A DNA stretch of 64,000 bases from Serratia marcescens subsp. marcescens ATCC 13880 (GCF_017299535.1 NZ_CP071238.1:5022001-5086000), one strand, 5' to 3'; counted from the first letter of the stretch, positions 52,887 through 63,910 are shown. Numbers and translations: made by a program. The notes: generated from the sequence alone by a model not told the origin.

Positions 52887-52898
52887 CGAAACGTTTCG
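52887..52898. promoter_or_regulatory. Second RbsR-like operator
   Basis: CGAAACGTTTCG, a 12-base core of the same palindrome, is centred exactly 80 bp upstream of O1. Next to it (52876-52891) TGTGATCGTTATCGAA has one good CRP half-site. Cooperative or looped repression is possible but inferred. Confidence 0.65.
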
Positions 52899-52921
52899 TT
52901 CGCACACGGACAAAGCGCAAA

Positions 52922-52950
52922 CAAAAGGGGCTCAGCCATGCTGAGCCCCT
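52922..52950 (-). terminator. Terminator of kup
   Basis: AGGGGCTCAG (52925-52934) pairs with CTGAGCCCCT (52940-52949); on the minus strand it is followed by TTTTGTTTG. It lies 11 bases after the kup stop. Confidence 0.85.
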
Positions 52951-52960
52951 GTCAGGCGGA

Positions 52961-54829
52961 TTAGATCTCGACCTGCGTGCCGAGTTCGATGACCCGGTTC
53001 GGCGGAATTTCGAACTGATCCGGCGCGCGCAGCGCATTGCGGCTCAGAGCGACGAACAGTTTGCCGCGCAGGTAGAGGTACCATGGCCGCTTGGTGAGGA
53101 TCAGCGATTCATGGGACATGAAGAACGACGTCTCCGACATGCGGCACGGCAACCCTTCCAGCCCGCAGCGGTGGAACACTTCCTCGACGTTCGGCGTTTC
53201 ACGCCAGCCGTAGCTGGCCACCACCCGCCAGAAGGTCGGCGACAGCTGCTCGATGGTTACCCGGCGCACGTTGTGCACGTAAGGCGCATCCTCGGTGCGC
53301 AGCGTCAGCAGCACCACACGCTCGTGCAGCACCTTGTTGTGCTTCAGGTTGTGCAGCAGCGCAAAAGGAATGACGTTGGTGGCGCGCGACAAGAACACCG
53401 CGGTACCCGGCACCCGCACCGGCGGCGATTTCTCCAGCGAGGCGATCATCGCCTCCAGCGAGTTGCCGTGCTCATGCAGGCGGCGCAGCAGGCGGAAGCG
53501 CTCGCTCTTCCAGGTGGTCATAATGATGAACATCACCAGCGCCAAGGTCAGCGGCAGCCAGCCGCCGGAGAACAGCTTCAGGGCGTTGGCGGAAAACATC
53601 GGCACGTCGATGATCAGCAAGATGGTCACGATGCCGATCGCCAGGAAGCGATTCCAGTGCCAGTTATTGATCGCCACCGAGGTGACCAGAATGCTGGTCA
53701 ACACCATGGTGCCGGTGACGGCGATGCCGTACGCCGCCGCCAGGTTGCTGGAGTGCTCAAAGCCGATGATCACCAGCACCACCGAGATGTACAGCGTCCA
53801 GTTGATCACCGGAATGTAGATCTGGCCGGATTCCATTTCCGAAGTGTGAATGATGCGCATCGGCGACAGATAGCCCAGGCGCACCGCCTGGCGAGTCAGC
53901 GAGAAGACGCCGGAAATCACCGCCTGCGAAGCGATCACCGTCGCCAGGGTCGCCAGAATCAGCAGCGGGATCAGCGCCCAATCGGGCGCCAGCAGGAAGA
54001 ACGGGTTTTTGATCGCCTCAGGATTTTTCAGCAGCAGCGCCCCCTGGCCGAAGTAGTTGAGCACCAGCGAAGGCAGCACCACGGTGAACCAGGCCAGACG
54101 GATCGGGAACTTGCCGAAGTGCCCCATATCGGCATACAGCGCCTCGACGCCGGTGATCGACAACACCACCGCCCCCAGAGCGAAGAACGACACCTTCTTA
54201 TATTCCATGAAGAAATTGAGCGCCCATTTGGGATTCAGCGCCTGCAGCACTTCCGGGTTCGAAATGATGCTGCGCGCGCCCAGCACCGCCAACACGATGA
54301 ACCACAGCAGCATTACCGGGGCGAACAGCTTGCCGACGCTGCCGGTGCCGTGCTTTTGGATAACGAACAGCAGCGTCAGCACCAGAATGGAGAGCGGCAC
54401 GATATAGGCGTCAAGCGCAGGCGCGGCGATTTCCAACCCCTCTATCGCCGACATCACCGAGATCGCCGGGGTGATCACCACCTCGCCATAGAAGAAGCTG
54501 CCGCCGATCAGGCCCAGTATCACCAACACCGCAGTGGTGCGCGCCGAGGTATTGCGCCCGGCCAGCGACATCAGCGTCAGAATGCCGCCCTCGCCGGCGT
54601 TGTCCGCGCGCATCACGTAGGTGAGATATTTGAGGGAAACGATCACGATCAACATCCAGAAAATCAGCGACAGGAAGCCGAAAACCACGTCTGGACGAAC
54701 ATCGAAGCCGTAATGGCCGGAGAAACACTCTCTCAACGTATAGAGAGGGCTGGTGCCGATATCACCGTAGACCACGCCGATGGCAGCCAAGGTTACCGCC
54801 GATAAGGACTGCTTATGCTCTGCGCTCAT
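52961..54829 (-). CDS. kup: Low-affinity potassium transporter Kup
   Basis: Kup (TrkD) is a proton-coupled constitutive K+ importer of the inner membrane. From the ATG at 54829 ([18 protein letters not shown]) it is 622 residues, the E. coli length; the frame is open 17 codons further up. It has about twelve hydrophobic helices and the KUP signature [17 protein letters not shown] (about 18-34), then a soluble C-terminal domain from about 440. It is divergent from ravA over a 283-base AT-rich gap in which I see no further gene. Confidence 0.97.
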   Translation of the reverse strand: MSAEHKQSLSAVTLAAIGVVYGDIGTSPLYTLRECFSGHYGFDVRPDVVFGFLSLIFWMLIVIVSLKYLTYVMRADNAGEGGILTLMSLAGRNTSARTTAVLVILGLIGGSFFYGEVVITPAISVMSAIEGLEIAAPALDAYIVPLSILVLTLLFVIQKHGTGSVGKLFAPVMLLWFIVLAVLGARSIISNPEVLQALNPKWALNFFMEYKKVSFFALGAVVLSITGVEALYADMGHFGKFPIRLAWFTVVLPSLVLNYFGQGALLLKNPEAIKNPFFLLAPDWALIPLLILATLATVIASQAVISGVFSLTRQAVRLGYLSPMRIIHTSEMESGQIYIPVINWTLYISVVLVIIGFEHSSNLAAAYGIAVTGTMVLTSILVTSVAINNWHWNRFLAIGIVTILLIIDVPMFSANALKLFSGGWLPLTLALVMFIIMTTWKSERFRLLRRLHEHGNSLEAMIASLEKSPPVRVPGTAVFLSRATNVIPFALLHNLKHNKVLHERVVLLTLRTEDAPYVHNVRRVTIEQLSPTFWRVVASYGWRETPNVEEVFHRCGLEGLPCRMSETSFFMSHESLILTKRPWYLYLRGKLFVALSRNALRAPDQFEIPPNRVIELGTQVEI

Positions 54830-55112
54830 AATTCGTTTCTTTATCAGAACATCCGTTAGCGATGCATCCGCATCAGGCAAAATACGGGCTCAAAGATCCG
54901 TCACGCCCACCAGAAAGCCGCACAGTATGCACCATTTATACCGCTTGCCTACCCTTATATCAGAGCCGAAAAATAAACAAAATGTGAACCGAATATCCGG
55001 CTTAACTTAGAAAAATATTACTAATCAACAGGCTATACCACTAAAAATAATGGTGGTTTATCATCGGATTATCGACCAAGATTGGCTAACTCTCGGACAA
55101 TGCGACAATTAT

Positions 55113-56621
55113 ATGACGCCATCATCCCTTCTGGCAGAACGAATTTCCCGCCTCAGCAACGCGCTGGAGAGCGGTCTTTATGAGCGGCAAGAGGCAATCC
55201 GTCTGTGCCTGCTGGCGGCGCTGAGCGGCGAAAGCGTATTCCTGCTCGGCCCGCCCGGCATCGCCAAGAGCCTGATCGCGCGCCGGCTGAAGTTTGCCTT
55301 CCGCAACGCCCGCTCCTTTGAATACCTGATGACGCGTTTTTCCACGCCGGAAGAGGTCTTCGGCCCGCTATCTATTCAGGCGCTGAAAGATGAGGGGCGC
55401 TATCAGCGTCTGACCGCCGGCTATCTGCCGGAAGCGGAGATCGTGTTTCTGGACGAGATCTGGAAGGCCGGCCCGGCGATCCTCAACACCCTGCTGACGG
55501 CGATCAACGAACGCCGTTTTCGCAACGGCAACAGCGAAGAACCGATCCCGCTGCGCCTGCTGGTCACCGCCTCCAACGAACTGCCCGAAGCGGACAACAG
55601 CCTCGAAGCTTTATATGACCGCATGCTGATCCGTCTGTGGCTGGACAAGGTGCAGGATAAACAGAATTTCCGCTCGCTGCTGGTCAACCGCCAGAGCGAA
55701 AGCCAAAACCCGGTGCCGGCGGCGCTGAGCATCAGCGACGAAGAGTTTCTGCAGTGGCAATCGCAGATCGACAAAGTCGCGCTGCCGGAAGCCTGTTTTG
55801 AGCTGATCTTCCAGCTGCGCCAGCGGCTGGATGCGCTGGAGCAGGCGCCTTACGTCTCCGATCGGCGCTGGAAAAAAGCCCTGCGTCTGCTGCAGGCCTG
55901 CGCCTTCTTCAGCGGGCGCGATGCCATCGCCCCGCTCGACCTGATGCTATTGAAAGACTGCCTGTGGCACGATCTCACCTCGCTGAAGCTGCTGCAACAG
56001 CAGATCGATCAGTTGCTGACCGAGTCGGCCTATCAGCAGCAGTCGATGCTGATCCAGTTGCAACAGATCCACACCCGCTGGCTGCAGGACCAGCAGCAGC
56101 AAAGCGATCGGCAGGCCATCAGCCTGGTGAAAAAAGGCGGCATGTTCAGCCGCAAACCGCAATACGCGCCGGCCACGCCGTTCGCCGTCGGCACCCTTAC
56201 CCTGCTGTTGCAAAAGCCGCTGCAGCTGCATGACATTCAGGTCAACCATCTGAGCATCGAAAGCAGCGCGCTGGACAACTGGCTGCAAAAAGGCGGCGAC
56301 GTGCGCGCCAAGCTAAATGGCATCGGCTTCGCGCAGCCGATCGATTTGGACGTGGACGATCAACTGCACCTCACGGTGTTGGACGTCAGCCGCCAGCCGT
56401 CATTGCTGGCGCTGCCGGGCAAACAGGCCACCGCCACGCCGCAAGCGCTGCTGGATGAAATGGACGGATTGGCCCAGCGCCTGGCGGAGCAACGCCGCGC
56501 CTTCAGCCAACATCAGCCCTGTCTGTTCACGCCCGCCGCCGGCCTGGCCAAGATCGAAGCCAGTTTGCTGCAGGTCGCGGAACAGGTTAAACAGCAACAG
56601 CAGCAAATGCGCGGCCAGTAA
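55113..56621 (+). CDS. ravA: MoxR-type AAA+ ATPase RavA
   Basis: RavA is a hexameric MoxR AAA+ ATPase that, with ViaA, acts on respiratory complexes and binds lysine decarboxylase LdcI. From the ATG at 55113 ([14 protein letters not shown]) it is 502 residues (E. coli 498). Walker A is GPPGIAKS (46-53, with the family's IAKS rather than GKS/T). Walker B is EIVFLDEIW (about 109-117), sensor 1 is [11 protein letters not shown] (about 149-159), and the C-terminal region carries the LARA discontinuous domain. viaA follows after 2 bases. Confidence 0.97.
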   Translation: MTPSSLLAERISRLSNALESGLYERQEAIRLCLLAALSGESVFLLGPPGIAKSLIARRLKFAFRNARSFEYLMTRFSTPEEVFGPLSIQALKDEGRYQRLTAGYLPEAEIVFLDEIWKAGPAILNTLLTAINERRFRNGNSEEPIPLRLLVTASNELPEADNSLEALYDRMLIRLWLDKVQDKQNFRSLLVNRQSESQNPVPAALSISDEEFLQWQSQIDKVALPEACFELIFQLRQRLDALEQAPYVSDRRWKKALRLLQACAFFSGRDAIAPLDLMLLKDCLWHDLTSLKLLQQQIDQLLTESAYQQQSMLIQLQQIHTRWLQDQQQQSDRQAISLVKKGGMFSRKPQYAPATPFAVGTLTLLLQKPLQLHDIQVNHLSIESSALDNWLQKGGDVRAKLNGIGFAQPIDLDVDDQLHLTVLDVSRQPSLLALPGKQATATPQALLDEMDGLAQRLAEQRRAFSQHQPCLFTPAAGLAKIEASLLQVAEQVKQQQQQMRGQ

Positions 56622-56623
56622 CC

Positions 56624-58087
56624 ATGCTCAGTCTGGAGACGCTCGATCTGCTGCTGGCGATCACCGAAGGCGAGATGATCGAGGAGATGATCGTCGGCAT
56701 GCTGGCCGCGCCGCAGCTGTCGGTATTCTTTAAAAAGTTTCCGGCCCTTCGCCGGGCGCTGGATCGCGATCTGCCGCGTTGGAAGCTGCAGCTTAAGGAA
56801 CGTCTGCAGGAGGCGATGGTGCCGCCGGCGCTGGCGCAGGAATTTTACCGCTACCAACAGTGCCAGTTGGAGAACAACACCCAGTTTTATCACAACCTCA
56901 ACGACACGATGGAACTGCTGCGCCAGCTGGTCTCGCCGTTTTATGAACAGGCGCGCGCGCTGGTGGACGCCGCCGATCTGCCCAATCACCCGCTTGACGA
57001 CAGCTTTCAAACCCTGTTTCTGCAGCGCTGGCGCATCAGCCTGACGCTGCAAGCCACCATGCTGCACCACCAGTTGCTGGAACAAGAGCGCGAGCAGCTG
57101 ATGGCGGAGCTGCAGGAGCGCCTGGCGCTGAGCGGCGCGCTGGAGCCGCTGCTGTCGGAAAATGACACCGCCGCCGGCAGGCTGTGGGATATGAGCAAAG
57201 GCCAGCTGCAGCGTGGCGATTACCAGCGGCTGGTGGAGTACGGCAACTTTTTGCAGCAGCAGCCGGAGCTGAAAAAGCTGGCGCAACAGCTGGGCCGCAG
57301 CTATCAGGCCAAGGCGGTGCAGCAACAGGACGCGCAGCCGGAGCCGTTCAGGGTCATGGTGCAGGTGCCGGCCACGCTGCCGGAAGAAGTGAGCGGCATT
57401 CATCAGAGCGACGACATCCTGCGCCTGCTGCCGCCGGAGCTGGCGACACTGGGGATTGAAGAGCTGGAATTCGAGTTCTACCGCCGCCTGTTGGAAAAGC
57501 GGCTGCTGAGCTACCGTCTGCAGGGCGACGTCTGGCAGGAACAGATCCTGATCCGCCAGGTCACTCACCAGCAGCAGGATCAACAGCCGCGCGGGCCGTT
57601 TATCGTCTGCGTGGACACCTCCGGATCGATGGGCGGTTTCAACGAACAGTGCGCCAAGGCCTTCTGTCTGGCGCTGCTGCGCATTGCGCTGGCGGACAAC
57701 CGCCGCTGCTACATCATGCTGTTCGCCAACCAGATCGTACATTACGAACTCACCGCCGCCAGCGGCATTGAGCAGGCGGTGCGTTTTCTCGGCCAGCAGT
57801 TTCGCGGCGGCACCGATCTGGCGGCCTGCCTGAACGCCACCGTCACCAAAATGGCGGAGAGCGGCTGGTTCGATGCCGATGCGGTGATCATTTCTGATTT
57901 TATCGCCCAGCGGTTGCCGGAGGAGGTAATAAAGAAGGTGAAACAGCAGCAACAAAGCCACCAGCAACGTTTTCACGCGGTGGCGATGTCCGCCTATGGC
58001 AAACCCGGCATCATGCGCATCTTCGATCATATCTGGCGCTTTGATACCGGGTTGAAAAGCCGTTTGATGCGCCGCTGGCGGCGCTAG
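56624..58087 (+). CDS. viaA: VWA-domain protein ViaA
   Basis: ViaA is the von Willebrand factor A partner of RavA; together they modulate NADH-quinone oxidoreductase and fumarate reductase and aminoglycoside sensitivity in E. coli. The 487-residue protein has a long helical N-terminal part. The VWA domain (about 325-487) has an intact MIDAS motif DTSGSMGG (about 330-337), GGTDLAA (about 395-401) and [10 protein letters not shown] (about 420-429). It starts 2 bases after ravA and ends 4 bases before the convergent asnA stop. Confidence 0.97.
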   Translation: MLSLETLDLLLAITEGEMIEEMIVGMLAAPQLSVFFKKFPALRRALDRDLPRWKLQLKERLQEAMVPPALAQEFYRYQQCQLENNTQFYHNLNDTMELLRQLVSPFYEQARALVDAADLPNHPLDDSFQTLFLQRWRISLTLQATMLHHQLLEQEREQLMAELQERLALSGALEPLLSENDTAAGRLWDMSKGQLQRGDYQRLVEYGNFLQQQPELKKLAQQLGRSYQAKAVQQQDAQPEPFRVMVQVPATLPEEVSGIHQSDDILRLLPPELATLGIEELEFEFYRRLLEKRLLSYRLQGDVWQEQILIRQVTHQQQDQQPRGPFIVCVDTSGSMGGFNEQCAKAFCLALLRIALADNRRCYIMLFANQIVHYELTAASGIEQAVRFLGQQFRGGTDLAACLNATVTKMAESGWFDADAVIISDFIAQRLPEEVIKKVKQQQQSHQQRFHAVAMSAYGKPGIMRIFDHIWRFDTGLKSRLMRRWRR

Positions 58088-58091
58088 GCGG

Positions 58092-59084
58092 TTAGAGCAG
58101 GCCTTCGACCGCGCCGCGCACTTCCGGCGACCACACGCCGCACTGCACCTGGCCGATATGCGACAGCTGCAACAGCAGCATCACCAGACGCGACTGACCG
58201 ATGCCGCCGCCGATGGTCTGCGGCATATCGCCGCGCAGCAGCGACTGGTGCCATTCCAGCTTCATGCGCTCTTCATCGCCGGTCAGCGCCAGCTGATGTT
58301 TCAGCGCCGCGGCGTCGACGCGGATGCCCATGGAAGACAGCTCGAAAGCGTCCTGCAGCACCGGGTTCCACACCACGATATCGCCGTTCAGGCCCGCCAG
58401 GCCATCCGCCGTCGGCGTAGTCCAGTCATCATAATCCGGCGCACGCACATCGTGCGATTTGCCATGCGACAGCTTGCCGCCGATGCCGATCAGGAACACC
58501 GCGCCCAATTCTTTGGCAATCGCCCGCTCACGCCCTTTGGCGTCCAGATCCGGATAGCGCTGCAGCAGGGTTTCGCTGTGCACGAAGTGGATCTGTTCCG
58601 GCAGGAATGGGGTCAGGCCATGCTCACGGCTGACTTCCGCCTCCGTCGCCTTGATCGCAGCGTAAATGCTGCGCACGGTGTTTTTCAGGTAGTCCAGGCT
58701 GCGCTCACCGTCGCCCATCACCCGCTCCCAGTCCCACTGATCGACGTACACCGAGTGGATTGGCGTCAGACGGTCTTCATCCGGGCGCAGCGCCTTCATA
58801 TGGGTATACAGGCCTTCGCCGGCACCGAAATCGTAGCTGCCCAGGGTTTTGCGTTTCCATTTCGCCAACGAATGCACCACTTCGAAGGTGGCGTCCGGCA
58901 AGGTTTTGACTTTGACCTGCACCGCTTTCTCGCTGCCGGAAAGGTTATCCTGCGTGCCGTCGCCCAGGCGGCTAAGGATCGGAGCCTGCACTTCGATCAG
59001 ACCGAGCTGTTGCTCCAGCTGGCGGGAGAAGAAGGATTTGACCTGGCTGATTTGTTGTTGTTTTTGGATAAACTGTTTTTTCAT
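58092..59084 (-). CDS. asnA: Aspartate-ammonia ligase (asparagine synthetase A)
   Basis: AsnA makes asparagine from aspartate, ammonia and ATP. From the ATG at 59084 ([20 protein letters not shown]) it is 330 residues, as in E. coli. Class II aaRS-like motifs include [13 protein letters not shown] (about 111-123) and the ATP-binding [14 protein letters not shown] (about 292-305). It is divergent from its regulator asnC over 155 bases and lies almost stop-to-stop with viaA. Confidence 0.98.
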   Translation of the reverse strand: MKKQFIQKQQQISQVKSFFSRQLEQQLGLIEVQAPILSRLGDGTQDNLSGSEKAVQVKVKTLPDATFEVVHSLAKWKRKTLGSYDFGAGEGLYTHMKALRPDEDRLTPIHSVYVDQWDWERVMGDGERSLDYLKNTVRSIYAAIKATEAEVSREHGLTPFLPEQIHFVHSETLLQRYPDLDAKGRERAIAKELGAVFLIGIGGKLSHGKSHDVRAPDYDDWTTPTADGLAGLNGDIVVWNPVLQDAFELSSMGIRVDAAALKHQLALTGDEERMKLEWHQSLLRGDMPQTIGGGIGQSRLVMLLLQLSHIGQVQCGVWSPEVRGAVEGLL

Positions 59085-59239
59085 TGCCGTATCTCTTGTA
59101 AACCTGTCTCTGTTGCCATCGATTAAGCAACAAAATGACACGACTATTCAATATCCATTAATCAATATTGCCTTTTCACTTTTAATCGTTCATTTTTACC
59201 CGGACAGAATTCAACAATCGTTAATTAATGGGGGATTAA

Positions 59240-59701
59240 ATGGCGGAAATTTATCAGATCGATAATCTCGATCGCGGCATCCTCAACGCCCTGATGGACA
59301 ATGCGCGCACACCGTACGCCGAACTGGCGAAAAACTTCGCCGTCAGCCCCGGCACTATTCATGTGCGGGTGGAGAAGATGAAGCAGGCCGGGATCATCAC
59401 CGGCGCGCGCATCGACGTCAGCCCCAAACAGCTGGGCTACGACGTGTGCTGCTTTATCGGCATCATCTTAAAGAGCGCCAAGGATTACCCTTCGGCGCTG
59501 AAGAAGCTGGAAAGCCTGGAAGAAGTGGTGGAAGCCTATTACACCACCGGCCACTACAGCGTCTTTATTAAGGTAATGTGCCGATCGATCGACGCGTTGC
59601 AACAGGTACTTATCAACAAGATCCAGACCATCGACGAGATCCAGTCTACCGAAACGCTGATCTCGCTGCAGAACCCCATTATGCGCACCATCGTGCCGTA
59701 A
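59240..59701 (+). CDS. asnC: Transcriptional regulator AsnC
   Basis: AsnC is an Lrp/AsnC-family regulator that activates asnA in the absence of asparagine and represses its own gene. The 153-residue protein (E. coli 152) has an N-terminal HTH (about 22-50; TPYAELAKNFAVSPGTIHVRVEKMKQAGII) and a RAM effector-binding domain (about 70-150). It is divergent from asnA, so the shared gap (59085-59239) probably holds its binding sites. mioC follows downstream on the same strand. Confidence 0.97.
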   Translation: MAEIYQIDNLDRGILNALMDNARTPYAELAKNFAVSPGTIHVRVEKMKQAGIITGARIDVSPKQLGYDVCCFIGIILKSAKDYPSALKKLESLEEVVEAYYTTGHYSVFIKVMCRSIDALQQVLINKIQTIDEIQSTETLISLQNPIMRTIVP

Positions 59702-59723
59702 CCCGCCAAATTGCATACCCACA

Positions 59724-59763
59724 TTATCCACAGGTAGATCCCAGCCGATTCACAGCGTACAAT
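59724..59763 (+). promoter_or_regulatory. mioC promoter with a DnaA box
   Basis: A consensus DnaA box TTATCCACA (59724-59732) lies just upstream of a -10-like TACAAT (59758-59763), about 38 bases before the mioC ATG. In E. coli DnaA represses mioC, whose transcription enters oriC. The -35 is poor, so the exact start is uncertain. Confidence 0.65.
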
Positions 59764-59801
59764 GCAGCCACTTTGAGTGAGAAGGTTGGGATCGTTGGTT
59801 C

Positions 59802-60242
59802 ATGGCAGACATTACTCTGATCAGTGGCAGTACGCTTGGCAGCGCCGAATACGTGGCTGAACATTTGGCTGAAAAGCTGGAAGACGCGGGTTTCTCTACC
59901 GAGATGCTGCACGGCCCTGAACTGGATGAACTGCCGTTGACCGGCCGCTGGCTGGTGGTCTCTTCCACGCACGGCGCCGGCGAACTGCCGGATAACCTTC
60001 AACCGCTGCTGGAACAGATCGCTGAGCAGCAGCCGGATCTTTCCGAGGTGCAGTTCGGCGCCGTCGGTTTGGGCAGTTCGGAATACGACACCTTCTGCGG
60101 CGCGATCAAACAGATCGACGATCTGTTGATCGCCAGAGGCGCTAAAAGGATCGGCGATCGTCTTGAGATCGACGTGACCGAGCATGAAATTCCCGAGGAT
60201 CCGGCCGAGGAATGGGTAAAAAACTGGATTAATTTACTCTAA
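59802..60242 (+). CDS. mioC: Flavodoxin-like protein MioC
   Basis: MioC is a flavodoxin-type FMN protein of 146 residues next to the origin. The N-terminus MADITLISGSTLGSAEYVAEHL holds the FMN phosphate-binding loop (about 8-14), and SSTHGAGELPDN (about 53-64) is the second FMN loop. In vitro the E. coli protein supports biotin synthase; its transcription, rather than its product, has been linked to oriC. It reads toward oriC, which starts about 10 bases after the stop. Confidence 0.96.
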   Translation: MADITLISGSTLGSAEYVAEHLAEKLEDAGFSTEMLHGPELDELPLTGRWLVVSSTHGAGELPDNLQPLLEQIAEQQPDLSEVQFGAVGLGSSEYDTFCGAIKQIDDLLIARGAKRIGDRLEIDVTEHEIPEDPAEEWVKNWINLL

Positions 60243-60251
60243 TTCGTCTAA

Positions 60252-60535
60252 AGATCGCGCGAACGATTGTGGATAACTAAGCTTAAAAGCAGGGTAAAAG
60301 CCGTAGTTATCCCAATAACAACCGTAGAGCGCTTTTTGTCCTGTGCATAACAAGCCTTTTAGATCCCAGCTTATCTGCGTCGGGATCACCGATCATTCAC
60401 AGCAAACGATCCTCCTTAATCTGCTGATCTTCATCGTGAATAGTCACTTATCCACAGAGGATCGCGATCCTAATAAGAGATCTAATAAAGAGATCTTTAA
60501 ATAAAAAAGATCTTCTTTTAATTACCGACGATCCG
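60252..60535. other. oriC: Chromosomal replication origin oriC
   Basis: The mioC-mnmG gap shows the enteric oriC layout, in reverse relative to the usual drawing. From the mioC side: DnaA box R4 (TGTGGATAA, 60268-60276), an R3-like TTATCCCAA (60306-60314), an R2-like TGTGCATAA (60342-60350), a conserved GGGATCACCGATCATTCACAG stretch near the IHF region (60382-60402) and R1 TTATCCACA (60448-60456). Three AT-rich 13-mers follow, ending in GATC: 60470-60482 (GATCTCTTATTAG on minus, identical to E. coli R), 60483-60495 and 60500-60512. About a dozen GATC sites for Dam/SeqA lie within 300 bases. Boundaries are approximate. Confidence 0.96.
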
Positions 60536-60541
60536 GACCAC

Positions 60542-60570
60542 TTGGTCGATCGTCTAAACTTGAGTAGAAT
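60542..60570 (+). promoter_or_regulatory. mnmG (gidA) promoter
   Basis: TTGGTC (60542-60547), a 17-base spacer and TAGAAT (60565-60570) give a good sigma-70 promoter beside the 13-mer repeats, reading away from oriC. In E. coli the equivalent promoter stimulates initiation by transcription away from the origin. Confidence 0.7.
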
Positions 60571-60622
60571 CCCCGACCCCAGGGCAAATACGATCGTTCG
60601 CAATACGGCGAGGTGCAGTTCC

Positions 60623-62512
60623 ATGTTTTATCCAGATCAATTTGACGTCATCATCATCGGTGGTGGCCATGCAGGTACCGAGGCCGCCATGGCCGCGGCG
60701 CGCATGGGACGTCAGACTTTATTATTGACACACAATATCGATACGCTGGGACAGATGTCTTGTAACCCGGCGATTGGCGGTATTGGTAAAGGGCATCTGG
60801 TTAAGGAAATTGATGCGCTCGGCGGCTTGATGGCGACAGCGATCGACCATGCCGGCATCCAGTTTAGGATACTAAACGCCAGTAAAGGCCCTGCCGTTCG
60901 CGCCACTCGCGCTCAGGCGGATCGCGTCTTGTATCGCCAGGCGATCCGTACCGCGTTGGAGAACCAGCCCAACCTGATGATCTTCCAACAGCCGGTTGAG
61001 GATCTGATCGTCGAAAACGATCGCGTAGTCGGCGCCGTCACCCAAATGGGCCTGAAATTCCGCGCCAAGGCGGTGGTATTGACCGTAGGCACCTTCCTGG
61101 ACGGCAAGATCCATATCGGCCTGGAGAATTACAGCGGCGGCCGCGCCGGGGATCCTCCTTCGATCTCGCTGTCGCAGCGTTTGCGTGAACTGCCGCTGCG
61201 CGTTAACCGCTTGAAAACCGGTACGCCGCCGCGCATCGACGCCCGCACTATCGATTTCAGCGTACTGGCGCCGCAACACGGCGACACGCCGGTGCCGGTA
61301 TTCTCGTTCCTGGGCGATGCCAGCCAGCACCCGGAACAAATGGCGTGCTACATCACCCACACCAATGAAAAAACCCATGACGTGATCCGCAATAACCTCG
61401 ATCGCAGCCCGATGTATGCCGGGATCATCGAAGGGATCGGTCCACGTTACTGCCCGTCGATCGAAGACAAGGTCATGCGTTTTGCCGATCGCAACGCGCA
61501 CCAGATCTTCCTTGAGCCGGAAGGCCTGACCAGCAACGAGATTTACCCTAACGGGATTTCCACCAGCTTGCCTTTCGATGTGCAGATGCAGATCGTCCGT
61601 TCGATGGAAGGAATGCAGAACGCGCGTATTATTCGCCCTGGTTATGCCATCGAGTACGATTTCTTCGATCCGCGCGATCTGAAGCCGACGCTGGAAAGCA
61701 AATTCATTCAGGGCCTGTTCTTCGCCGGCCAGATCAACGGCACCACCGGGTATGAAGAAGCCGCCGCGCAGGGCTTGCTGGCCGGCCTGAATGCCGGGCG
61801 TTTCGCCGATGAACAAGAGGGCTGGGCGCCACGTCGCGATCAGGCCTACCTCGGCGTGCTGGTGGACGATCTCAGCACCCTTGGTACCAAAGAGCCGTAC
61901 CGCATGTTTACCTCTCGCGCCGAGTATCGTCTGATGCTGCGCGAAGACAACGCCGATCTCCGCCTGACGGAAAAAGGCCGCGAGCTGGGCCTGGTGGACG
62001 ACGTGCGTTGGGCGCGTTACAGCGAGAAGCTGGAGCGAATCGAACGCGAACGTCAGCGCCTGCGCGACATCTGGATGCATCCGCACGCCGAGAACGTCGA
62101 ACAGGTCAATGTGCTGCTGAAAGCGCCGCTGTCGCGTGAAGCGAACGGCGAAGAACTGCTGCGTCGCCCGGAGATGGATTACGCGCAGTTGACCGGCACC
62201 GACGCCTTCGCGCCGCCGCTGGACGACGTCCAAGCCGCCGAGCAGGTCGAGATCCAGGTCAAATACGAAGGCTATATCGCTCGCCAACAGGAAGAGATCG
62301 AAAAACAGCAGCGCAACGAGAATACCGTGCTGCCGCTGGATCTTGACTACCGTCAGGTTTCGGGACTGTCGAACGAAGTGATCGCCAAGCTGAACGATCA
62401 CAAACCGAACTCCATCGGCCAGGCTTCGCGCATCTCCGGCATTACGCCAGCGGCGATCTCGATTTTGCTGATCTGGCTGAAAAAGCAGGGACTGCTGCGC
62501 CGCAGCGCATAA
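60623..62512 (+). CDS. mnmG: tRNA uridine-5-carboxymethylaminomethyl modification enzyme MnmG
   Basis: MnmG (GidA) is the FAD-binding partner of MnmE; together they install cmnm5 at U34 of tRNAs reading NNA/NNG codons. From the ATG at 60623 ([22 protein letters not shown]) it is 629 residues, the E. coli length; the 27 open codons upstream lie in the promoter. The FAD dinucleotide loop [10 protein letters not shown] is at 13-22, and [12 protein letters not shown] and [20 protein letters not shown] (about 368-387) are family signatures. rsmG follows after 138 bases. Confidence 0.98.
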   Translation: MFYPDQFDVIIIGGGHAGTEAAMAAARMGRQTLLLTHNIDTLGQMSCNPAIGGIGKGHLVKEIDALGGLMATAIDHAGIQFRILNASKGPAVRATRAQADRVLYRQAIRTALENQPNLMIFQQPVEDLIVENDRVVGAVTQMGLKFRAKAVVLTVGTFLDGKIHIGLENYSGGRAGDPPSISLSQRLRELPLRVNRLKTGTPPRIDARTIDFSVLAPQHGDTPVPVFSFLGDASQHPEQMACYITHTNEKTHDVIRNNLDRSPMYAGIIEGIGPRYCPSIEDKVMRFADRNAHQIFLEPEGLTSNEIYPNGISTSLPFDVQMQIVRSMEGMQNARIIRPGYAIEYDFFDPRDLKPTLESKFIQGLFFAGQINGTTGYEEAAAQGLLAGLNAGRFADEQEGWAPRRDQAYLGVLVDDLSTLGTKEPYRMFTSRAEYRLMLREDNADLRLTEKGRELGLVDDVRWARYSEKLERIERERQRLRDIWMHPHAENVEQVNVLLKAPLSREANGEELLRRPEMDYAQLTGTDAFAPPLDDVQAAEQVEIQVKYEGYIARQQEEIEKQQRNENTVLPLDLDYRQVSGLSNEVIAKLNDHKPNSIGQASRISGITPAAISILLIWLKKQGLLRRSA

Positions 62513-62525
62513 ATCCCGCATCCAG

Positions 62526-62560
62526 GCGGCCGTTTGCTCAACCCGTAGCCAAACGGCCGC
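62526..62560 (+). repeat. 11-bp inverted repeat after mnmG
   Basis: GCGGCCGTTTG (62526-62536) and CAAACGGCCGC (62550-62560) are perfect complements separated by 13 bases, just after the mnmG stop. There is no T tract, so it is more likely an mRNA-processing or pausing hairpin than a terminator. Confidence 0.6.
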
Positions 62561-62650
62561 TGACATCACTTGCGCCCTGAATTATCATAGTCGCCTCATT
62601 GCGCCAGCTAACCATCCGCTGGTCGTTCAGCGCCTGCCAGAGGATCCGTT

Positions 62651-63271
62651 GTGCAAAAAAAATTAGACTCGCTGCTCGCGGCAGCAGGCATTGAGCTGCC
62701 CGATCAGCAGAAACAGCAGCTGCTGGGCTATGTCGGCATGCTGGATAAGTGGAACAAGGCTTATAACCTCACGTCGGTGCGCGATCCGCAACAAATGCTG
62801 GTGCGCCACATCCTCGACAGCATTGTGGTCAATCCGCATCTGCAGGGCTCGCGTTTTATCGATGTCGGCACCGGCCCCGGTTTACCGGGCATTCCGCTGG
62901 CGATCGTGCGCCCGGACGCGCATTTCACGCTGCTCGACAGCCTGGGCAAGCGCGTGCGTTTTCTGCGTCAGGTGCAGCATGAGCTGGGCCTGAACAATAT
63001 CGAGCCGGTGCAGAGCCGCGTCGAAGCGTTTCCGGCCGAGCCGCCGTTCGATGGCGTGATCAGCCGGGCATTCGCTTCGCTGCAGGATATGCTGTCCTGG
63101 TGCCATCACCTGCCGGCGAAAGGGCAGGGGCGTTTTTACGCGTTGAAAGGCGTGCGTCCGGATGAAGAACTGACGCAGCTGCCGGCTGGCGTTAGCCTGG
63201 AGTCCATCGTGCGGCTGCAGGTGCCTGAACTGGAAGGCGAACGTCATCTGGTGATTCTTAAGGCAAACTGA
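62651..63271 (+). CDS. rsmG: 16S rRNA (guanine(527)-N7)-methyltransferase RsmG
   Basis: RsmG (GidB) methylates N7 of G527 in 16S rRNA; loss gives low-level streptomycin resistance. The 206-residue protein starts at GTG (62651) after AGAGGATCC. The SAM-binding motif [15 protein letters not shown] spans about 69-83, with [11 protein letters not shown] (about 34-44) typical of the family. It is the last gene before the atp operon and is probably co-transcribed with mnmG. Confidence 0.97.
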   Translation: MQKKLDSLLAAAGIELPDQQKQQLLGYVGMLDKWNKAYNLTSVRDPQQMLVRHILDSIVVNPHLQGSRFIDVGTGPGLPGIPLAIVRPDAHFTLLDSLGKRVRFLRQVQHELGLNNIEPVQSRVEAFPAEPPFDGVISRAFASLQDMLSWCHHLPAKGQGRFYALKGVRPDEELTQLPAGVSLESIVRLQVPELEGERHLVILKAN

Positions 63272-63910
63272 GTTTGCTTTTGATCAAACAAGCGTGAATT
63301 AAAGGTCGTACCCAGCAGAAAGGTAAGCAGGCTAATTAGTTGGTCGCTTTTTTTAGTTAATTTACTTTCTATTAACACAAAAAACGCGGCTAATTAGCGA
63401 CAATAGAGTAATTGCATTTGGAAATAGTCACGTTAGCAATCATGTGCGAAAGATTGGCGTTTGCTGCTAATGTTAATTGGCTGTTGGAATATTGCCCCGC
63501 TGCTTGTCAATAAAAGGTTTTCATCGGGTATACGGATTGTTTTTGAACAGTTAACTGATAATGTTTTGATTTATATAATCTTTTGATCGCTCAAATTGCT
63601 AAAGACGGTTTGGTTGACCATCGGCTATAAATCAGGAAGGGACATTACTGTGATCGGCCTCGCGTTTCTAAACGCAACGCTGGAATAATCAGACAATTAA
63701 ATGCGCCCTATTATTCCGACCGTTTTCTTGTGAAAATAGGCTGGAATAGGGAAATTTAAATAATTGTTCACCTTTTCGCTACTTATCGATTGAATTCGTT
63801 GGTATGCCCCGTATAATTTGCTCGTTTTTTGCTGCTTGACTCAGGACAGCAAAAACAGTTGTATACGTCACTCAGCATACCCCCTCTGGGGTACGGAGAG
63901 AACAAACGTC
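63272..63910. other. 639-base AT-rich gap between rsmG and atpI
   Basis: No supported gene was found. The stretch is markedly AT-rich compared with neighbours and holds the atp operon promoter near its right end. A roughly 38-codon frame beginning near 63465 lacks a ribosome binding site and was not accepted. A similarly long untranslated gap precedes atpI in E. coli, so the spacing itself seems conserved. Confidence 0.6.
63790..63817 (+). promoter_or_regulatory. Probable atp operon promoter
   Basis: TTGAAT (63790-63795), a 16-base spacer and a perfect TATAAT (63812-63817) lie about 90 bases before the atpI ATG. This is the best sigma-70 match in the gap. Confidence 0.7.

Noticed and set aside
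63465..63581. Roughly 38-codon ORF in the rsmG-atpI gap
   Set aside because: There is no ribosome binding site and the composition only reflects AT-rich DNA.
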